A stretch of DNA of 64,000 nt from Beijerinckiaceae bacterium (lineage in GTDB: Bacteria > Pseudomonadota > Alphaproteobacteria > Rhizobiales > Beijerinckiaceae). How positions within the stretch are numbered: position 1 is the first letter of the stretch; the number at the start of each line of letters is the position of its first letter. Both the position numbers and the translations under genes were made by a program. The stretch covers positions 1-64,000 of the forward strand of contig CANBNG010000012.1 of assembly GCA_947370975.1 (NCBI GenBank). Reading direction: 5' to 3'. This document shows, in pieces, positions 26,338-34,824 of the stretch. The notes under the pieces are model-generated. The model did no database searches, was not told where the DNA came from, and saw only the letters and a list, made by a program, of their open reading frames with translations.

Positions 26338-27411
26338 CTATTTCCCCGGGCGCAGGCTCGTGATCTCTTTCCAGAGCTGTGTCCACTTCTCGCCTTCATC
26401 CAGCAATTTTGCTGAATCCACGAAGTCGAGCTTCATGCCTGCGGGCAGCGCCTGAATGCGCTGGTTTGTCGGCGTGAACTCACGCTCCAGCAAGACCTGC
26501 TGGCCCTCCGAGAGCATAAATTCATAATAGAGCAGCGCGGCATTGGGGTGCGAGGGACGTCGCGTTGCCGCGATGCCATTCACGCGCCCCACTGCCGGGG
26601 GAATCATGAGCGGGGCAATCGGCGCGCCTTCCTTGGCAAGCTGGTCGACCTTGTAGGAAAAGACGTTGAGCGACACAGGCACCTCGCCCGCCGCGACCAG
26701 CGTCGTGATCAGCGTATGGCCCTTGCGCACGGAGAAACCCGCCGTGCGACCGATCCGCTTGAAGGTCTCGATGCCCTTTTCCTCGCCCATCGCCGAAACA
26801 ACGGTCGCAAGCCAATCGTAATCGGTTGCCTCGACCGCAATCTTGCCGGTCCAGCGCGCATCCGCAAAACCCTCGTAGCTTGTGGGCAGCGACGCAGCCG
26901 ACACGGACTTGGTGTTATAGGCGCCGATGATGATGTTCAGCCGCTCGCCAACCCATTCGCCATGCGCCGGGGCGGCTTGGGGCAGCAGCTCGGAATGGAA
27001 GCGCGAATAGACTTTCTGGAACACGTTCTCGCGGCGGATTGCCTCCATCGTCGGGCCATTGGCCTGCACGATATCGACATCGAAACGGCCCGCACGATAT
27101 TCGGTCTCGGTGCGACGGATCAGCTCCTGTGGGCCGGCGCGCCAATAGCGCACCTTGATGGCGTATTTTTTCTCAAATGCCGTGAAGATCGCCGACATGT
27201 CCTCGACCGGGGCCGAGCCATAGACGATGAGCACGCCCTCCTCCTTGGCAGCCCGCAGGATGCGCTCGGCACGCTCTGCGCTGGTGTCCAGGGCGAGCTT
27301 TGCGAAGTCCGTTTCCTGCGCCCGTCCAATGGAGGGCAAGATGGCAAGACCAAGCGCTGCACCGGCGAAGGTGCGGCGCGAAAGTCCCGTTTTCTGATGC
27401 CGTTTCGGCAT
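26338..27411 (-). CDS. Extracellular solute-binding protein (family 1, Fe3+/spermidine-type fold), Tat-exported
   Basis: Periplasmic binding protein of 357 residues. Twin-arginine signal SRRTFAGAALGLAILPSIGRA. The mature protein has the class II periplasmic binding fold: EEGVLIVYGSAPVEDMSAIF near the start, FDVDIVQANGPTMEAI, and the tail-end SHPNAALLYYEFMLSEGQQV typical of ferric-ion or putrescine binding proteins. The ligand is unknown. It follows the similar gene at 27446-28459 by 34 bp. No permease or ATPase gene is nearby. The ATG at 27411 follows AGGAG. Confidence 0.85.
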   Translation of the reverse strand: MPKRHQKTGLSRRTFAGAALGLAILPSIGRAQETDFAKLALDTSAERAERILRAAKEEGVLIVYGSAPVEDMSAIFTAFEKKYAIKVRYWRAGPQELIRRTETEYRAGRFDVDIVQANGPTMEAIRRENVFQKVYSRFHSELLPQAAPAHGEWVGERLNIIIGAYNTKSVSAASLPTSYEGFADARWTGKIAVEATDYDWLATVVSAMGEEKGIETFKRIGRTAGFSVRKGHTLITTLVAAGEVPVSLNVFSYKVDQLAKEGAPIAPLMIPPAVGRVNGIAATRRPSHPNAALLYYEFMLSEGQQVLLEREFTPTNQRIQALPAGMKLDFVDSAKLLDEGEKWTQLWKEITSLRPGK

Positions 27412-27445
27412 TTCTTTCTCCTGAAGGCGCGTAGCGCTCTTGGTT

Positions 27446-28459
27446 TTAGCGGAAAATATCCGAGAACGTCTTCGACCAGCGCGGCATGGATTGCTCAAGC
27501 TGCTCGGGACTGATGAAGATTGCCTTGAACTTGCCGTCGTCGGGACGCAGAGTCGGATCCATCGGCTTCACATTGGGATGCACGGGCAATTCGCCCGCAT
27601 CCGCCAGCAGTTTCTGGCCCTCTTCTGAAGTGACGAATTCGACAAACAGTTTCGACGCATTGGGCTTGGGTGTCGACTTGATGACCGAGATCGTCGCGAT
27701 GACCGCGAGCGAAGTATCGAGCGGAACCCAGGTCACCGGCGCACCCTGTTTGGCGCTGATGACAGCGTGATTGTTGAAGATCTGGAGCGCCACGGGATAT
27801 TCACCCGCGATCACCTGATCGAGCACCTGACGCCCGGAGCTGGCAACAGACACGACATTCTGCTTTGTGAGCGCGCGCAGATAATCCATGCCCTTATCCT
27901 CGCCCATGCCCAGCAACACGGTGCCGACAAAGCCCGCGCCGGCCGAGGCTGACGAGGTGGCATTCCACAGCATCTTGCCCTTCCATTTGGGATCGAGCAG
28001 ATCGGCATAGCTGCGCGGCTCCTGTCCCTTCTTGACCATCTCGGTATTGATACCGGGCGTCAGGACATAGAAGTTGGACGCGATCCAATAGCCTTCGGGA
28101 TCGACGAACTGCTTTTCAAACTTGTTCTCGGGCACCCATTGCATGACATGCCCCTCGCGGCGGAGCATGACGCTGGTGGCTGTGCCATCGACCACATCGG
28201 CCATGACGCGGCCGCCCTTGGATTCGGCCGCGACCTTCATGGCAATGTCGGTCGCATTGCCGCGGAAATAATTGACCTTCACGCCGTATTTTTTTTCAAA
28301 GGCGCTGATGGCGGGGCGCACGAACTGGTTCACGATCTGCGTCGTGTACCAATTGATCTCGCCCTCCTTGCGGGCGGCATCGATCATTGCCTGATCGGCG
28401 GCCTGCGCGGGCGCGGCCAAAGCAAGACCGAGGGCGAGTCCGAGAAATCTGGTCTTCAT
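27446..28459 (-). CDS. Extracellular solute-binding protein (family 1)
   Basis: Periplasmic binding protein of 337 residues. Sec signal peptide RFLGLALGLALAAPAQAADQ. Fold markers: ARKEGEINWYTTQIVNQFVR, KYGVKVNYFRGNATDIAMKV, RVMADVVDGTATSVMLRREG and PKPNASKLFVEFVTSEEGQK. It is a diverged paralogue of the next gene (same layout, Sec rather than Tat signal). Together they probably bind related anionic or metal-complexed ligands. No transport membrane components are encoded within the window near it. Confidence 0.87.
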   Translation of the reverse strand: MKTRFLGLALGLALAAPAQAADQAMIDAARKEGEINWYTTQIVNQFVRPAISAFEKKYGVKVNYFRGNATDIAMKVAAESKGGRVMADVVDGTATSVMLRREGHVMQWVPENKFEKQFVDPEGYWIASNFYVLTPGINTEMVKKGQEPRSYADLLDPKWKGKMLWNATSSASAGAGFVGTVLLGMGEDKGMDYLRALTKQNVVSVASSGRQVLDQVIAGEYPVALQIFNNHAVISAKQGAPVTWVPLDTSLAVIATISVIKSTPKPNASKLFVEFVTSEEGQKLLADAGELPVHPNVKPMDPTLRPDDGKFKAIFISPEQLEQSMPRWSKTFSDIFR

Positions 28460-28552
28460 GAATCCTCCCGATGCCGCTCATTTGCTGGCGGCTTTTATCG
28501 AAGTGCGGAGCTTAGAGCGTGCGCGCGGGGCGTCAATGGGGCGCGCGCGCGC

Positions 28553-29530
28553 CTAATCGAGACCCGGCATGAAGATCTCTTCCGGCAGGACGATGCGCGG
28601 CGAGAGGCCCTGCTCGAAAACATAGCGGCCAAGGGCTGCCAACGTCGGGCGGTTGGATTCCAGCCCATAGGCCCAGAAATCATGACCGAAGACCGACCAC
28701 GCCTCTTCAATGTGATCGAGCAGCCAGGGGAGCGCGAGGCGCAGCGCGTCCGTGTCGTAGAGACCTTCCACCGCAATGTCGCGGGCTTCCACCAGCGCGC
28801 CATAGAGGCTGGCGGCTGCAAATGGATGCTCGCGCAAGACGTCATCGCGCATGGCAATCGTGTGCATGATCGGGAAGATCTTCGTGCGCTTGTAATAGTC
28901 CTTCTCGACCTCCTTGAAGTTCGGGAAGAGACGTTTGCAATGCTCCGAACCAGCCAGGAAAATCTTGGGCAGGTAGATCGAGAACAGGGCATCGAGCTCG
29001 CCTGCCTCCATCATCGCTTCCAGCGTCTTGCCGGGCGGCAGCATCTCGAGCGTGACATTGTCGGGCGGGGTGAACGGAATCAGCGGCGCTTGTGTGGGCG
29101 CATCGAGCCCGCCCATGAACCAATGCATTTCATGCGGGGCCACGCCATATTCGTCCTGGATCATGCCCTTCATGAAGACGGCGGCGGTCGAGCCATATTG
29201 CGTGGTGCCCACGCGCTTGCCGCGCAGATCCTCGGGCTTCGAGATGCCAGCGCCCGGACGCACATAGATGCAGGAATGGCGGAAGATCTTCGACACCGCC
29301 ACAGGCAGCGCCCGGAAGCTCGTGTCGCCACGCCCAAGCAGACTTGCATAAGACGCCAGCGAGAGTTCGGAGGCGTGGAACTCCTTGTCCTCCAGCATGC
29401 GCGGAAACATCACGCGCGGGCGCAGCATCTTCACCTCAAGATCGATCCCGCGCGGCTTCACGCGTCCATCGATCAACGGGCGCGTGCGATCATAGTCCCA
29501 GCAGGCGAGGGTCAATTTAAGATCGGACAT
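28553..29530 (-). CDS. 4,5-dihydroxyphthalate decarboxylase-like protein
   Basis: Cytosolic protein of 325 residues without a signal peptide. Begins LKLTLACWDYDRTRPLIDGR and has MFPRMLEDKEFHASELSLAS, RGKRVGTTQYGSTAAVFMKG and FPIMHTIAMRDDVLREHPF. This is the pattern of Pht5/OphD-type 4,5-dihydroxyphthalate decarboxylases, which share the type II periplasmic-binding-protein fold. Known members convert 4,5-dihydroxyphthalate to protocatechuate. The neighbouring ring hydroxylase (62 kb coordinates 29.7-31.5) supports an aromatic role, but the substrate may differ, and a ligand-binding function cannot be excluded. Confidence 0.78.
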   Translation of the reverse strand: MSDLKLTLACWDYDRTRPLIDGRVKPRGIDLEVKMLRPRVMFPRMLEDKEFHASELSLASYASLLGRGDTSFRALPVAVSKIFRHSCIYVRPGAGISKPEDLRGKRVGTTQYGSTAAVFMKGMIQDEYGVAPHEMHWFMGGLDAPTQAPLIPFTPPDNVTLEMLPPGKTLEAMMEAGELDALFSIYLPKIFLAGSEHCKRLFPNFKEVEKDYYKRTKIFPIMHTIAMRDDVLREHPFAAASLYGALVEARDIAVEGLYDTDALRLALPWLLDHIEEAWSVFGHDFWAYGLESNRPTLAALGRYVFEQGLSPRIVLPEEIFMPGLD

Positions 29531-29567
29531 GCTTTGGGCCCTCTCGTCATTTCAAGGAGCGAAGCGA

Positions 29568-29755
29568 GCAGATGTCACACGCACGCTCGTAGAATCCCCT
29601 CCCCCCTGTGGGGAGCGGCTGGGGGTGGGGGTCGCGCAAATCTCGGAGTTCAGGACACGCCGCCCGAACTCAAATGTGTACAGGATGGAATTCGTACGCC
29701 CCCACCCCGCTCGCCTTGTGGCGAGTCGGCCCTCCCCACAAGGGGGAGGGAGACC
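29568..29755. repeat. ~190-bp intergenic repeat, copy 1 (inverted ends)
   Basis: Shares its whole layout with 43531-43720: GCAGAtGTcACA-type start, CCCTCCCCC...GTGGGGAG, GGGGTGGGGGTCGCGCAA, a variable middle, CCCCACCCCGCTCGCCTTGTG, CGAGTCGGCCCTCCCCACAA and GGGAGGGAGACC. The two ends are inverted repeats of about 21 bp. It is non-coding, with no transposase. Confidence 0.85.
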
Positions 29756-29757
29756 AA

Positions 29758-30252
29758 CTAGAGCATGATGCTCACGGATCCCAGCTGACCAAGCTCATTG
29801 GCCTGGATGACGATACGCTTCTCGCGGATGAGGAAGCTCTCGCCGTTGCGCACCAGCTTGTAGCGATAATTGCCGACATATTGGCCGACGCGCTCGTAGC
29901 GGCGATAGCGGTAGCAAATGAAATTTGCCGCCACCAGAATGACGCCATTCTCCTCGCCCAGCAGCCGCACATTGCCGACAATGCGCTGCGTGCGGGACTT
30001 GGGATGTTCTGCGTGGCAATTGGGATCGAGCACGCGAATGATGCGCTGGCGAATGCGTTCGCGATCATCGGCGATGATGAACAGCGACTTGCGATAATCG
30101 CCATCCAGATCGTCGTTGGGCGGAATGAGATAGGTCGCATCGTCGGTGAGCAGCTCCTGCCACTCGTTCAGCTTCCATTCGTCCAGCAGGGCAGCCTCGT
30201 GAAAGAGGAAGTCCTCGACGTCGGCGCGGGTCACTTTTGACTGCGTCATCAT
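29758..30252 (-). CDS. Aromatic-ring-hydroxylating dioxygenase beta subunit
   Basis: Small subunit (about 164 residues, SnoaL/NTF2-like fold) of an alpha-beta Rieske oxygenase; it is structural and helps shape the hexamer. Typical features: VEDFLFHEAALLDEWKLNEW at the start, YLIPPNDDLD, RERIRQRIIRVLDPNCHAEH, and a C-terminal beta sheet (ICYRYRRYERVGQYVGNYRY). Its ATG at 30252 overlaps the alpha subunit stop (ATGA), with GGGAG upstream; the adjacent ATG 30249 is also possible. The gene ends 2 bp from a long intergenic repeat. Confidence 0.9.
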   Translation of the reverse strand: MMTQSKVTRADVEDFLFHEAALLDEWKLNEWQELLTDDATYLIPPNDDLDGDYRKSLFIIADDRERIRQRIIRVLDPNCHAEHPKSRTQRIVGNVRLLGEENGVILVAANFICYRYRRYERVGQYVGNYRYKLVRNGESFLIREKRIVIQANELGQLGSVSIML

Positions 30253-31523
30253 TCGGCTCCCATCATATCGTTCCAATGGCGCCAGAAGATGCGCAGATGA
30301 TGCTCGTCGGAATTGAGCTGTTCGCCCTCGCGGCCCATGCCGCGCGACATTTCAGACCAGCGATCATCCGACCAATTGGCCAGACCCTGCTGCACAAGCT
30401 CAAGAGCCTCAACGTCGTCAGGCGTCGCAAAGCCGCCCGGGCCGTAGAAGGTCAGGAAGGCGTCGAGACGACGCGCCCGCGCGCTCTCGCTTTCTTCCAC
30501 CGGGCCAAGCGCCCAGGCCGTGACATGCATCTTGCCGACGCCTTCGGGATAGAAGGTGCGCACCGTCACCGATGAGCCGTCATTGATGACGAGGTTGGGG
30601 AAGATCACGAGATTGCGGTTGGTATGGGCGACGCGGTTGGCGCGCTCCTCGCCCAGACGCTCGACGAGCTCGGCCTTGATCTCGGCGATCTCCGCCTTGG
30701 CTTCCTCGCCATAAAGCGAGATCCAGGCTGCGACCGGGCGACCGCGGAAGTTCACATTATCGGTCGTGAAATGGCCGTTGCCGAGATCGATGGCATAGCC
30801 CTTGGTCGGCAGGACGAGCCCCTTCTCCTTGGGCGGCTCCATCTTCACGCCCGAATTGGCCATGAAGTTCAGCCAGGTCGCGTGGGTCGAGGGCAGATGA
30901 TAATCATCCACGCTGTTTTCGACCATCAGCTTCCAGTTCGCGCCGACGTCATATTCCTGCGTGCCGGGCAGGATTTCCATCTTGGCCGAGGGCGACTGAT
31001 CGATGACCAGATCGAGATATTCGGTCGTGCGCCCCAGATATTCCGTCAGCGGCACGATTTCGGGATCGAGCGACATGAACCAGAAGTCGCGATATTGCTC
31101 GAAACGCGCGGGGCGCTTGAGGGCGAGCGTGTCCTTGTCGAAGGCAGGCGTATAGGCCTCATCACCCGGCACGCGCTGCAAATCGCCGTCATTGCCGTAG
31201 ATCCAGCCGTGGTAGACGCAGAAGAAGCGCTTGGCATTGCCCTGGCGATCCGCGCACACCAGCGCGCCGCGATGGCGGCAGGTGTTGAAATGGCACTGTA
31301 CCTCGCCCTTCTGGTCGCGCACGAAGATGACCGGGCGGCCAGCGACCCGACGGGTCACGAAGTCGCCGTTCTTCTTCAGCTCGGAGCCATGCCCCACATA
31401 GATCCAGGTTTTGGCGAAAATCTTGCGCATTTCCTCGCGCAGGACCTCCTCGGAGACATGAACCTCGCGATCGAGAAGGAAAACGCCCTTCTCGGGATCG
31501 TCGACGACATAGGAACGGGGCAT
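30249..31523 (-). CDS. Aromatic-ring-hydroxylating dioxygenase alpha subunit (Rieske non-heme iron)
   Basis: Catalytic subunit, 424 residues, that adds O2 to an aromatic ring. Rieske [2Fe-2S] ligands: C82 and H84 in NTCRHRGALV, C102 and H105 in FFCVYHGW. Mononuclear iron ligands: H209 and H214 in NSVDDYHLPSTHATW, with the bridging Asp just before, and an Asp near 369-370 in FATPDDVEA. The length and separate beta subunit place it among benzoate/toluate- or phenylpropionate-type enzymes, but the substrate is not readable. A Rieske ferredoxin is encoded divergently 194 bp away; no reductase gene was found. Confidence 0.92.
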   Translation of the reverse strand: MPRSYVVDDPEKGVFLLDREVHVSEEVLREEMRKIFAKTWIYVGHGSELKKNGDFVTRRVAGRPVIFVRDQKGEVQCHFNTCRHRGALVCADRQGNAKRFFCVYHGWIYGNDGDLQRVPGDEAYTPAFDKDTLALKRPARFEQYRDFWFMSLDPEIVPLTEYLGRTTEYLDLVIDQSPSAKMEILPGTQEYDVGANWKLMVENSVDDYHLPSTHATWLNFMANSGVKMEPPKEKGLVLPTKGYAIDLGNGHFTTDNVNFRGRPVAAWISLYGEEAKAEIAEIKAELVERLGEERANRVAHTNRNLVIFPNLVINDGSSVTVRTFYPEGVGKMHVTAWALGPVEESESARARRLDAFLTFYGPGGFATPDDVEALELVQQGLANWSDDRWSEMSRGMGREGEQLNSDEHHLRIFWRHWNDMMGAE

Positions 31524-31717
31524 CGGGTGACCTCTTGTGGGAAGGCGTTTCAGCGAAGATTTTTTAAGCTGACCTGCGAGGGTGTCAATCTCATAGTATG
31601 GGACTGGCTCAAGAAATATGGGACCAGCCCCCTCCCCGCGTCCTGCGGGACAAAACTTGCCCCGGGAGGCGAGATGGCTCTAAAAGGGCCGGCGCTCGCC
31701 CCATTGGAGGAAACAAC

Positions 31718-32029
31718 GTGTCGGACAGCATGATCTTCGTCTGCAAGACTTCGGACCTCGCGCCGGGCAGCGTCAAACGCGTCGAACATGGCGAGTCGGC
31801 AGTTGCCGTCTACAATATCGACGGGGCCTTTTATGTCACCGACGACCGCTGCACCCATGGCCTGTCCAGCCTCTCGGAAGGCGACCTGATGGGCGACGAG
31901 ATCGAATGCACCATGCATTTCGGCACCTTTCATGTTCCCACCGGCAAGCCGGTCGGCGCGCCCTGCTCAATCGCCCTGCGCACCTACAAGGTGGAAGTGC
32001 GCGGCGAGGATGTTTACGCGGACCTGTAA
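31718..32029 (+). CDS. Rieske-type [2Fe-2S] ferredoxin
   Basis: Electron carrier for the adjacent ring hydroxylase. The 103-residue product has C45-x-H47 (DDRCTHGLSSLSEG) and C64-x2-H67 (EIECTMHFGTFHV), the two halves of a Rieske cluster, with no other domain. The start is GTG at 31718, with GAGG 7 bases upstream; the frame is open from 31598 but the extension has no ribosome binding site. It is divergent from the alpha subunit, so the 31524-31717 spacer must hold both promoters. Confidence 0.88.
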   Translation: MSDSMIFVCKTSDLAPGSVKRVEHGESAVAVYNIDGAFYVTDDRCTHGLSSLSEGDLMGDEIECTMHFGTFHVPTGKPVGAPCSIALRTYKVEVRGEDVYADL

Positions 32030-32075
32030 ATCGCCCGTCATTGCTGTGCGGCTTCACTCATTCGTTGATTGGGGT

Positions 32076-32125
32076 CTCTCCCTCCCCCTTGTGGGGTGAA
32101 CCTGCACAATTGCGAGGCCTCGCAA
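32076..32125. repeat. Fragments of two intergenic repeat families
   Basis: CTCCCTCCCCCTTGTGGGGT (around 32077-32096) matches the inverted end of the ~190-bp element. Directly after it, TTGCGAGGCCTCGCAA (32110-32125) is a perfect 16-base palindrome made of the two outer tips of the REP-like element at 26247, as if the middle had been deleted. Both lie between convergent genes. Confidence 0.7.
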
Positions 32126-32132
32126 TGACGAA

Positions 32133-33347
32133 TTACTTCGTCAGCGCAAAACCCGCGACATTCTTGTAGCTGTCCGACATCTTCCGCAATTCATCCTGCG
32201 TGATGTAATCGTCGAGATTGTCGAACGGCTTGTCGCCGACAAGCTCTTCCACCTTGATGTTGATAAAATCGGGCGGGTTCGAGCGGTTGGTCAGCACGAC
32301 ATTCGAGGTTGGCCCCAGCCGCGCAGACTCATAGGCCTTGAGCGCATCCGTGACATGCGCCTCGCGCTCCAGACAATCGGCAAGGGTGCGCGCATCGATG
32401 GCGCTTTGCGCCGAGCCGTTCGAGCCGCGCGGATACATCGGATGGGCTGCATCGCCCGCCAGCGTCACGCGGCCAAAGGTCCATTGATTGAGCGGATCTT
32501 TGTCAACCATGGGATATTCGAGCACCATGTCGGAATCTCGAATGAGGGCGGCGACATCGAGCCAGTCGAAATGCCAGTCCTTGTAGATGTGATAGAAATC
32601 CTCGATCTTGCCGGCCTCGTTCCAATCGTTCTTTTCCGCGCTGTCGCCCTGGATTTCCGCCATCCAGTTGATGAGCTGCGTGCCCTCGCCATCGACATCG
32701 TTGACGATCGGATAGATCACGATCTTGCCTGTGTGGATGGAGCCGACGCGGATGTAAGAACGCCCCGTCAATATGGGCTTTCTGCGCGTCACGCCGCGCC
32801 AGGTGTTGATGCCGGCAAAGGCCACCTTGTCGTCGGGATAAAGCTGCTTGCGCACGGCGGAATTGACGCCATCGCACGCAATCAGCGCGTCTGCGCGAAT
32901 GGTGCGCGCGCCCCCTGACGTCTGGAAATGGATATCGACGCCCTGCGCATCCTGGGTGAAGCCCGTGCAATGGTGATCGCAGAGAATGCGCTCGGGGCCC
33001 AATCGCTCCAGCGCGGCCTTGTAGAGAGTGAGATGCAAACGTCCGCGGTGGATGCCGACTTCAGGCAAGTCATAACCCGCATAGCGCCCGCGCGGCTCCT
33101 TGTAGATGAGCTGGCAGAAGCGATTGTAGAAGCAGCTTTCGAGATTCTCGATGACCTGCGCCTCAAGCTCCTTGTCGATGCCAAGCGCGGCAAATTCGCG
33201 CATCGCATGGGGCAGCAAGGTAATGCCGACGCCCAATTCCTTCACCTGAGCAACGCGCTCGTAAACCACGCAATCGATGCCGCGGCGATGGAGATTGAGG
33301 GCGAGGCAGAGGCCGGCAATGCCGCCCCCGACAATGGCGATTGTCAT
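32133..33347 (-). CDS. FAD-dependent aromatic monooxygenase (salicylate hydroxylase-like)
   Basis: Class A flavoprotein hydroxylase, 404 residues. Begins with the Rossmann motif IAIVGGGIAGLCLALNLHRR. The DG motif is in ADALIACDGVNSAVRKQLY, and the second FAD motif is FGRVTLAGDAAHPMYPRGSN. Such enzymes use NAD(P)H and O2 to hydroxylate, often with decarboxylation, a phenolic acid. The ATG at 33347 has GAGG 8 bases upstream; an extension to 33389 overlaps the UbiD-family gene. It lies 10 bp downstream of that gene, so the two are almost certainly cotranscribed and may act on successive intermediates. Confidence 0.88.
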   Translation of the reverse strand: MTIAIVGGGIAGLCLALNLHRRGIDCVVYERVAQVKELGVGITLLPHAMREFAALGIDKELEAQVIENLESCFYNRFCQLIYKEPRGRYAGYDLPEVGIHRGRLHLTLYKAALERLGPERILCDHHCTGFTQDAQGVDIHFQTSGGARTIRADALIACDGVNSAVRKQLYPDDKVAFAGINTWRGVTRRKPILTGRSYIRVGSIHTGKIVIYPIVNDVDGEGTQLINWMAEIQGDSAEKNDWNEAGKIEDFYHIYKDWHFDWLDVAALIRDSDMVLEYPMVDKDPLNQWTFGRVTLAGDAAHPMYPRGSNGSAQSAIDARTLADCLEREAHVTDALKAYESARLGPTSNVVLTNRSNPPDFINIKVEELVGDKPFDNLDDYITQDELRKMSDSYKNVAGFALTK

Positions 33348-33357
33348 CTGGCGAACC

Positions 33358-34809
33358 TCACAGGAATTTGGCAAATTTTGCGGCCACACGCGCCTTCAGC
33401 TCTTCGCTGGCGCGCGCAACCGGCGGGAATGTGTCGATACGCTCGAACGGGCGGCAGGCATCGATAAGGCCGCGCGAATTCATGTTCTTGACCATGAGCG
33501 GATCGAGCGGGCCGCTCCAGGCCCGGCGCATGATCTCGATATCCTCGCCCGGATCGCAGCGCGTGGAAATCGCCCACAGAACATCGAATGTGTCAGTGGG
33601 ATCGACATCGTGATCCACCACCACCGTGAAGCGGCCCATGTAGGAGGCCGACTGGCAGCTTGCCGCCGCATGCAGCGCCTGGCGCGCATGGCCCGCATAG
33701 GCCTGCTTGATCGCAATAATGTTGAACATGCGCGCGGCGCCCGCCTCGTGGCACCACACACCGGTGACGCCCGAAAGACCGGCGCGTTCCACTTCGTCCC
33801 AGATCATGCCGGCCTTCATCACGCATTTAGAGAAGGAGAAATCCGACGGCGGGCGAATGGGCGAGGCAATCGAGAGGATCGGATTGTCGCGGTGATAGAT
33901 GCGCTTGATATGGACGATCGGCTGTTCGCTCTGCTCGCGATTATAATAGCCGGTGAATTCGCCAAACGGACCCTCCAGCTTTGTCTCGCCGGGATACATC
34001 ACGCCTTCAAGCACGATCTCGGCATGGGCTGGCATCGGCAGGCCAAACAGCTCGGAATTGACGACATCGATCGGCGCGCCGCGATGGCCGCCCGCATAAT
34101 CATATTCGGACAGGCCGTAGCGCAGCTCGTTGCCCGACGCCAGGAACAGCAGCGGGTCATGTCCGCAGCAGATCAGCACCGGGCACGGCTGGCCCATCTT
34201 GAAATATTTCTCGCGGATCTGGCGGCCCTGCTTGCCGGGCGACATCCACAGGCCGACCGTCTTCTCGTCCTGCACCATCGAGCGATAGGTGCCGATGTTG
34301 ATCCAGCCATCGTCAGGATCGCGCATGATGACGAGATCGTCTGTGCCGATATAGCGACCGCCATCGAGCTCATGGAGAAACGGGACCGGGAATTTCAGCA
34401 CATTCACATCGTCATCGCGCAGGATGTTTTCCATCACCGGGCCAGTATTGACGACGCGCGGGGGAATCGGCTCGTGCGTCTGCATCCGGTCGCGATAGCT
34501 TGAGACAATATCAATGGGCTTCTTCGACAGTGCAAAGCCCAGTGTCAGCGCGAGACGCTGCGAGGAATTGGTCATGCCCGAAAGACAGCGCATGCCCGGA
34601 TAGCCCGGAATTTCTTCAAACAGAATGGCCGGCGGCGTGTCCGGGCTGTTGTGATAGATGAGCTCGGCCAGGCAGCCCATTTCGAGATTCCAGTCCGCGC
34701 CCTGCACGCGGCGCAGCTCGCCAATATCCTCCACCTGCTGAAGCAATTCGCGCAGATCGGTATAGGGGCCGTTGGTGCGGGTCTCGCCGATTTTCTTGTC
34801 CATTATCAT
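33358..34809 (-). CDS. UbiD family (prenylated-FMN) decarboxylase
   Basis: Predicted reversible, non-oxidative decarboxylase of an aromatic or unsaturated acid using prFMN. 483 residues. N-terminal part: YTDLRELLQQVEDIGELRRV. Middle: NINIGTYRS-like GWINIGTYRSMVQDEK, then GHDPLLFLASGNELRYGLSE. Conserved catalytic-region segment: LEGPFGEFTGYYNREQSEQP. C-terminal YMGRFTVVVDHDVDPTD. No UbiX-type prenyltransferase is in the window. Start ATG 34809 or 34803; the latter is better spaced from AAGGA. It sits in an operon with the FAD monooxygenase (10 bp downstream) and 15 bp after an upstream binding-protein gene. Confidence 0.88.
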   Translation of the reverse strand: MIMDKKIGETRTNGPYTDLRELLQQVEDIGELRRVQGADWNLEMGCLAELIYHNSPDTPPAILFEEIPGYPGMRCLSGMTNSSQRLALTLGFALSKKPIDIVSSYRDRMQTHEPIPPRVVNTGPVMENILRDDDVNVLKFPVPFLHELDGGRYIGTDDLVIMRDPDDGWINIGTYRSMVQDEKTVGLWMSPGKQGRQIREKYFKMGQPCPVLICCGHDPLLFLASGNELRYGLSEYDYAGGHRGAPIDVVNSELFGLPMPAHAEIVLEGVMYPGETKLEGPFGEFTGYYNREQSEQPIVHIKRIYHRDNPILSIASPIRPPSDFSFSKCVMKAGMIWDEVERAGLSGVTGVWCHEAGAARMFNIIAIKQAYAGHARQALHAAASCQSASYMGRFTVVVDHDVDPTDTFDVLWAISTRCDPGEDIEIMRRAWSGPLDPLMVKNMNSRGLIDACRPFERIDTFPPVARASEELKARVAAKFAKFL

Positions 34810-34824
34810 GCGTCCTTGGAGACT

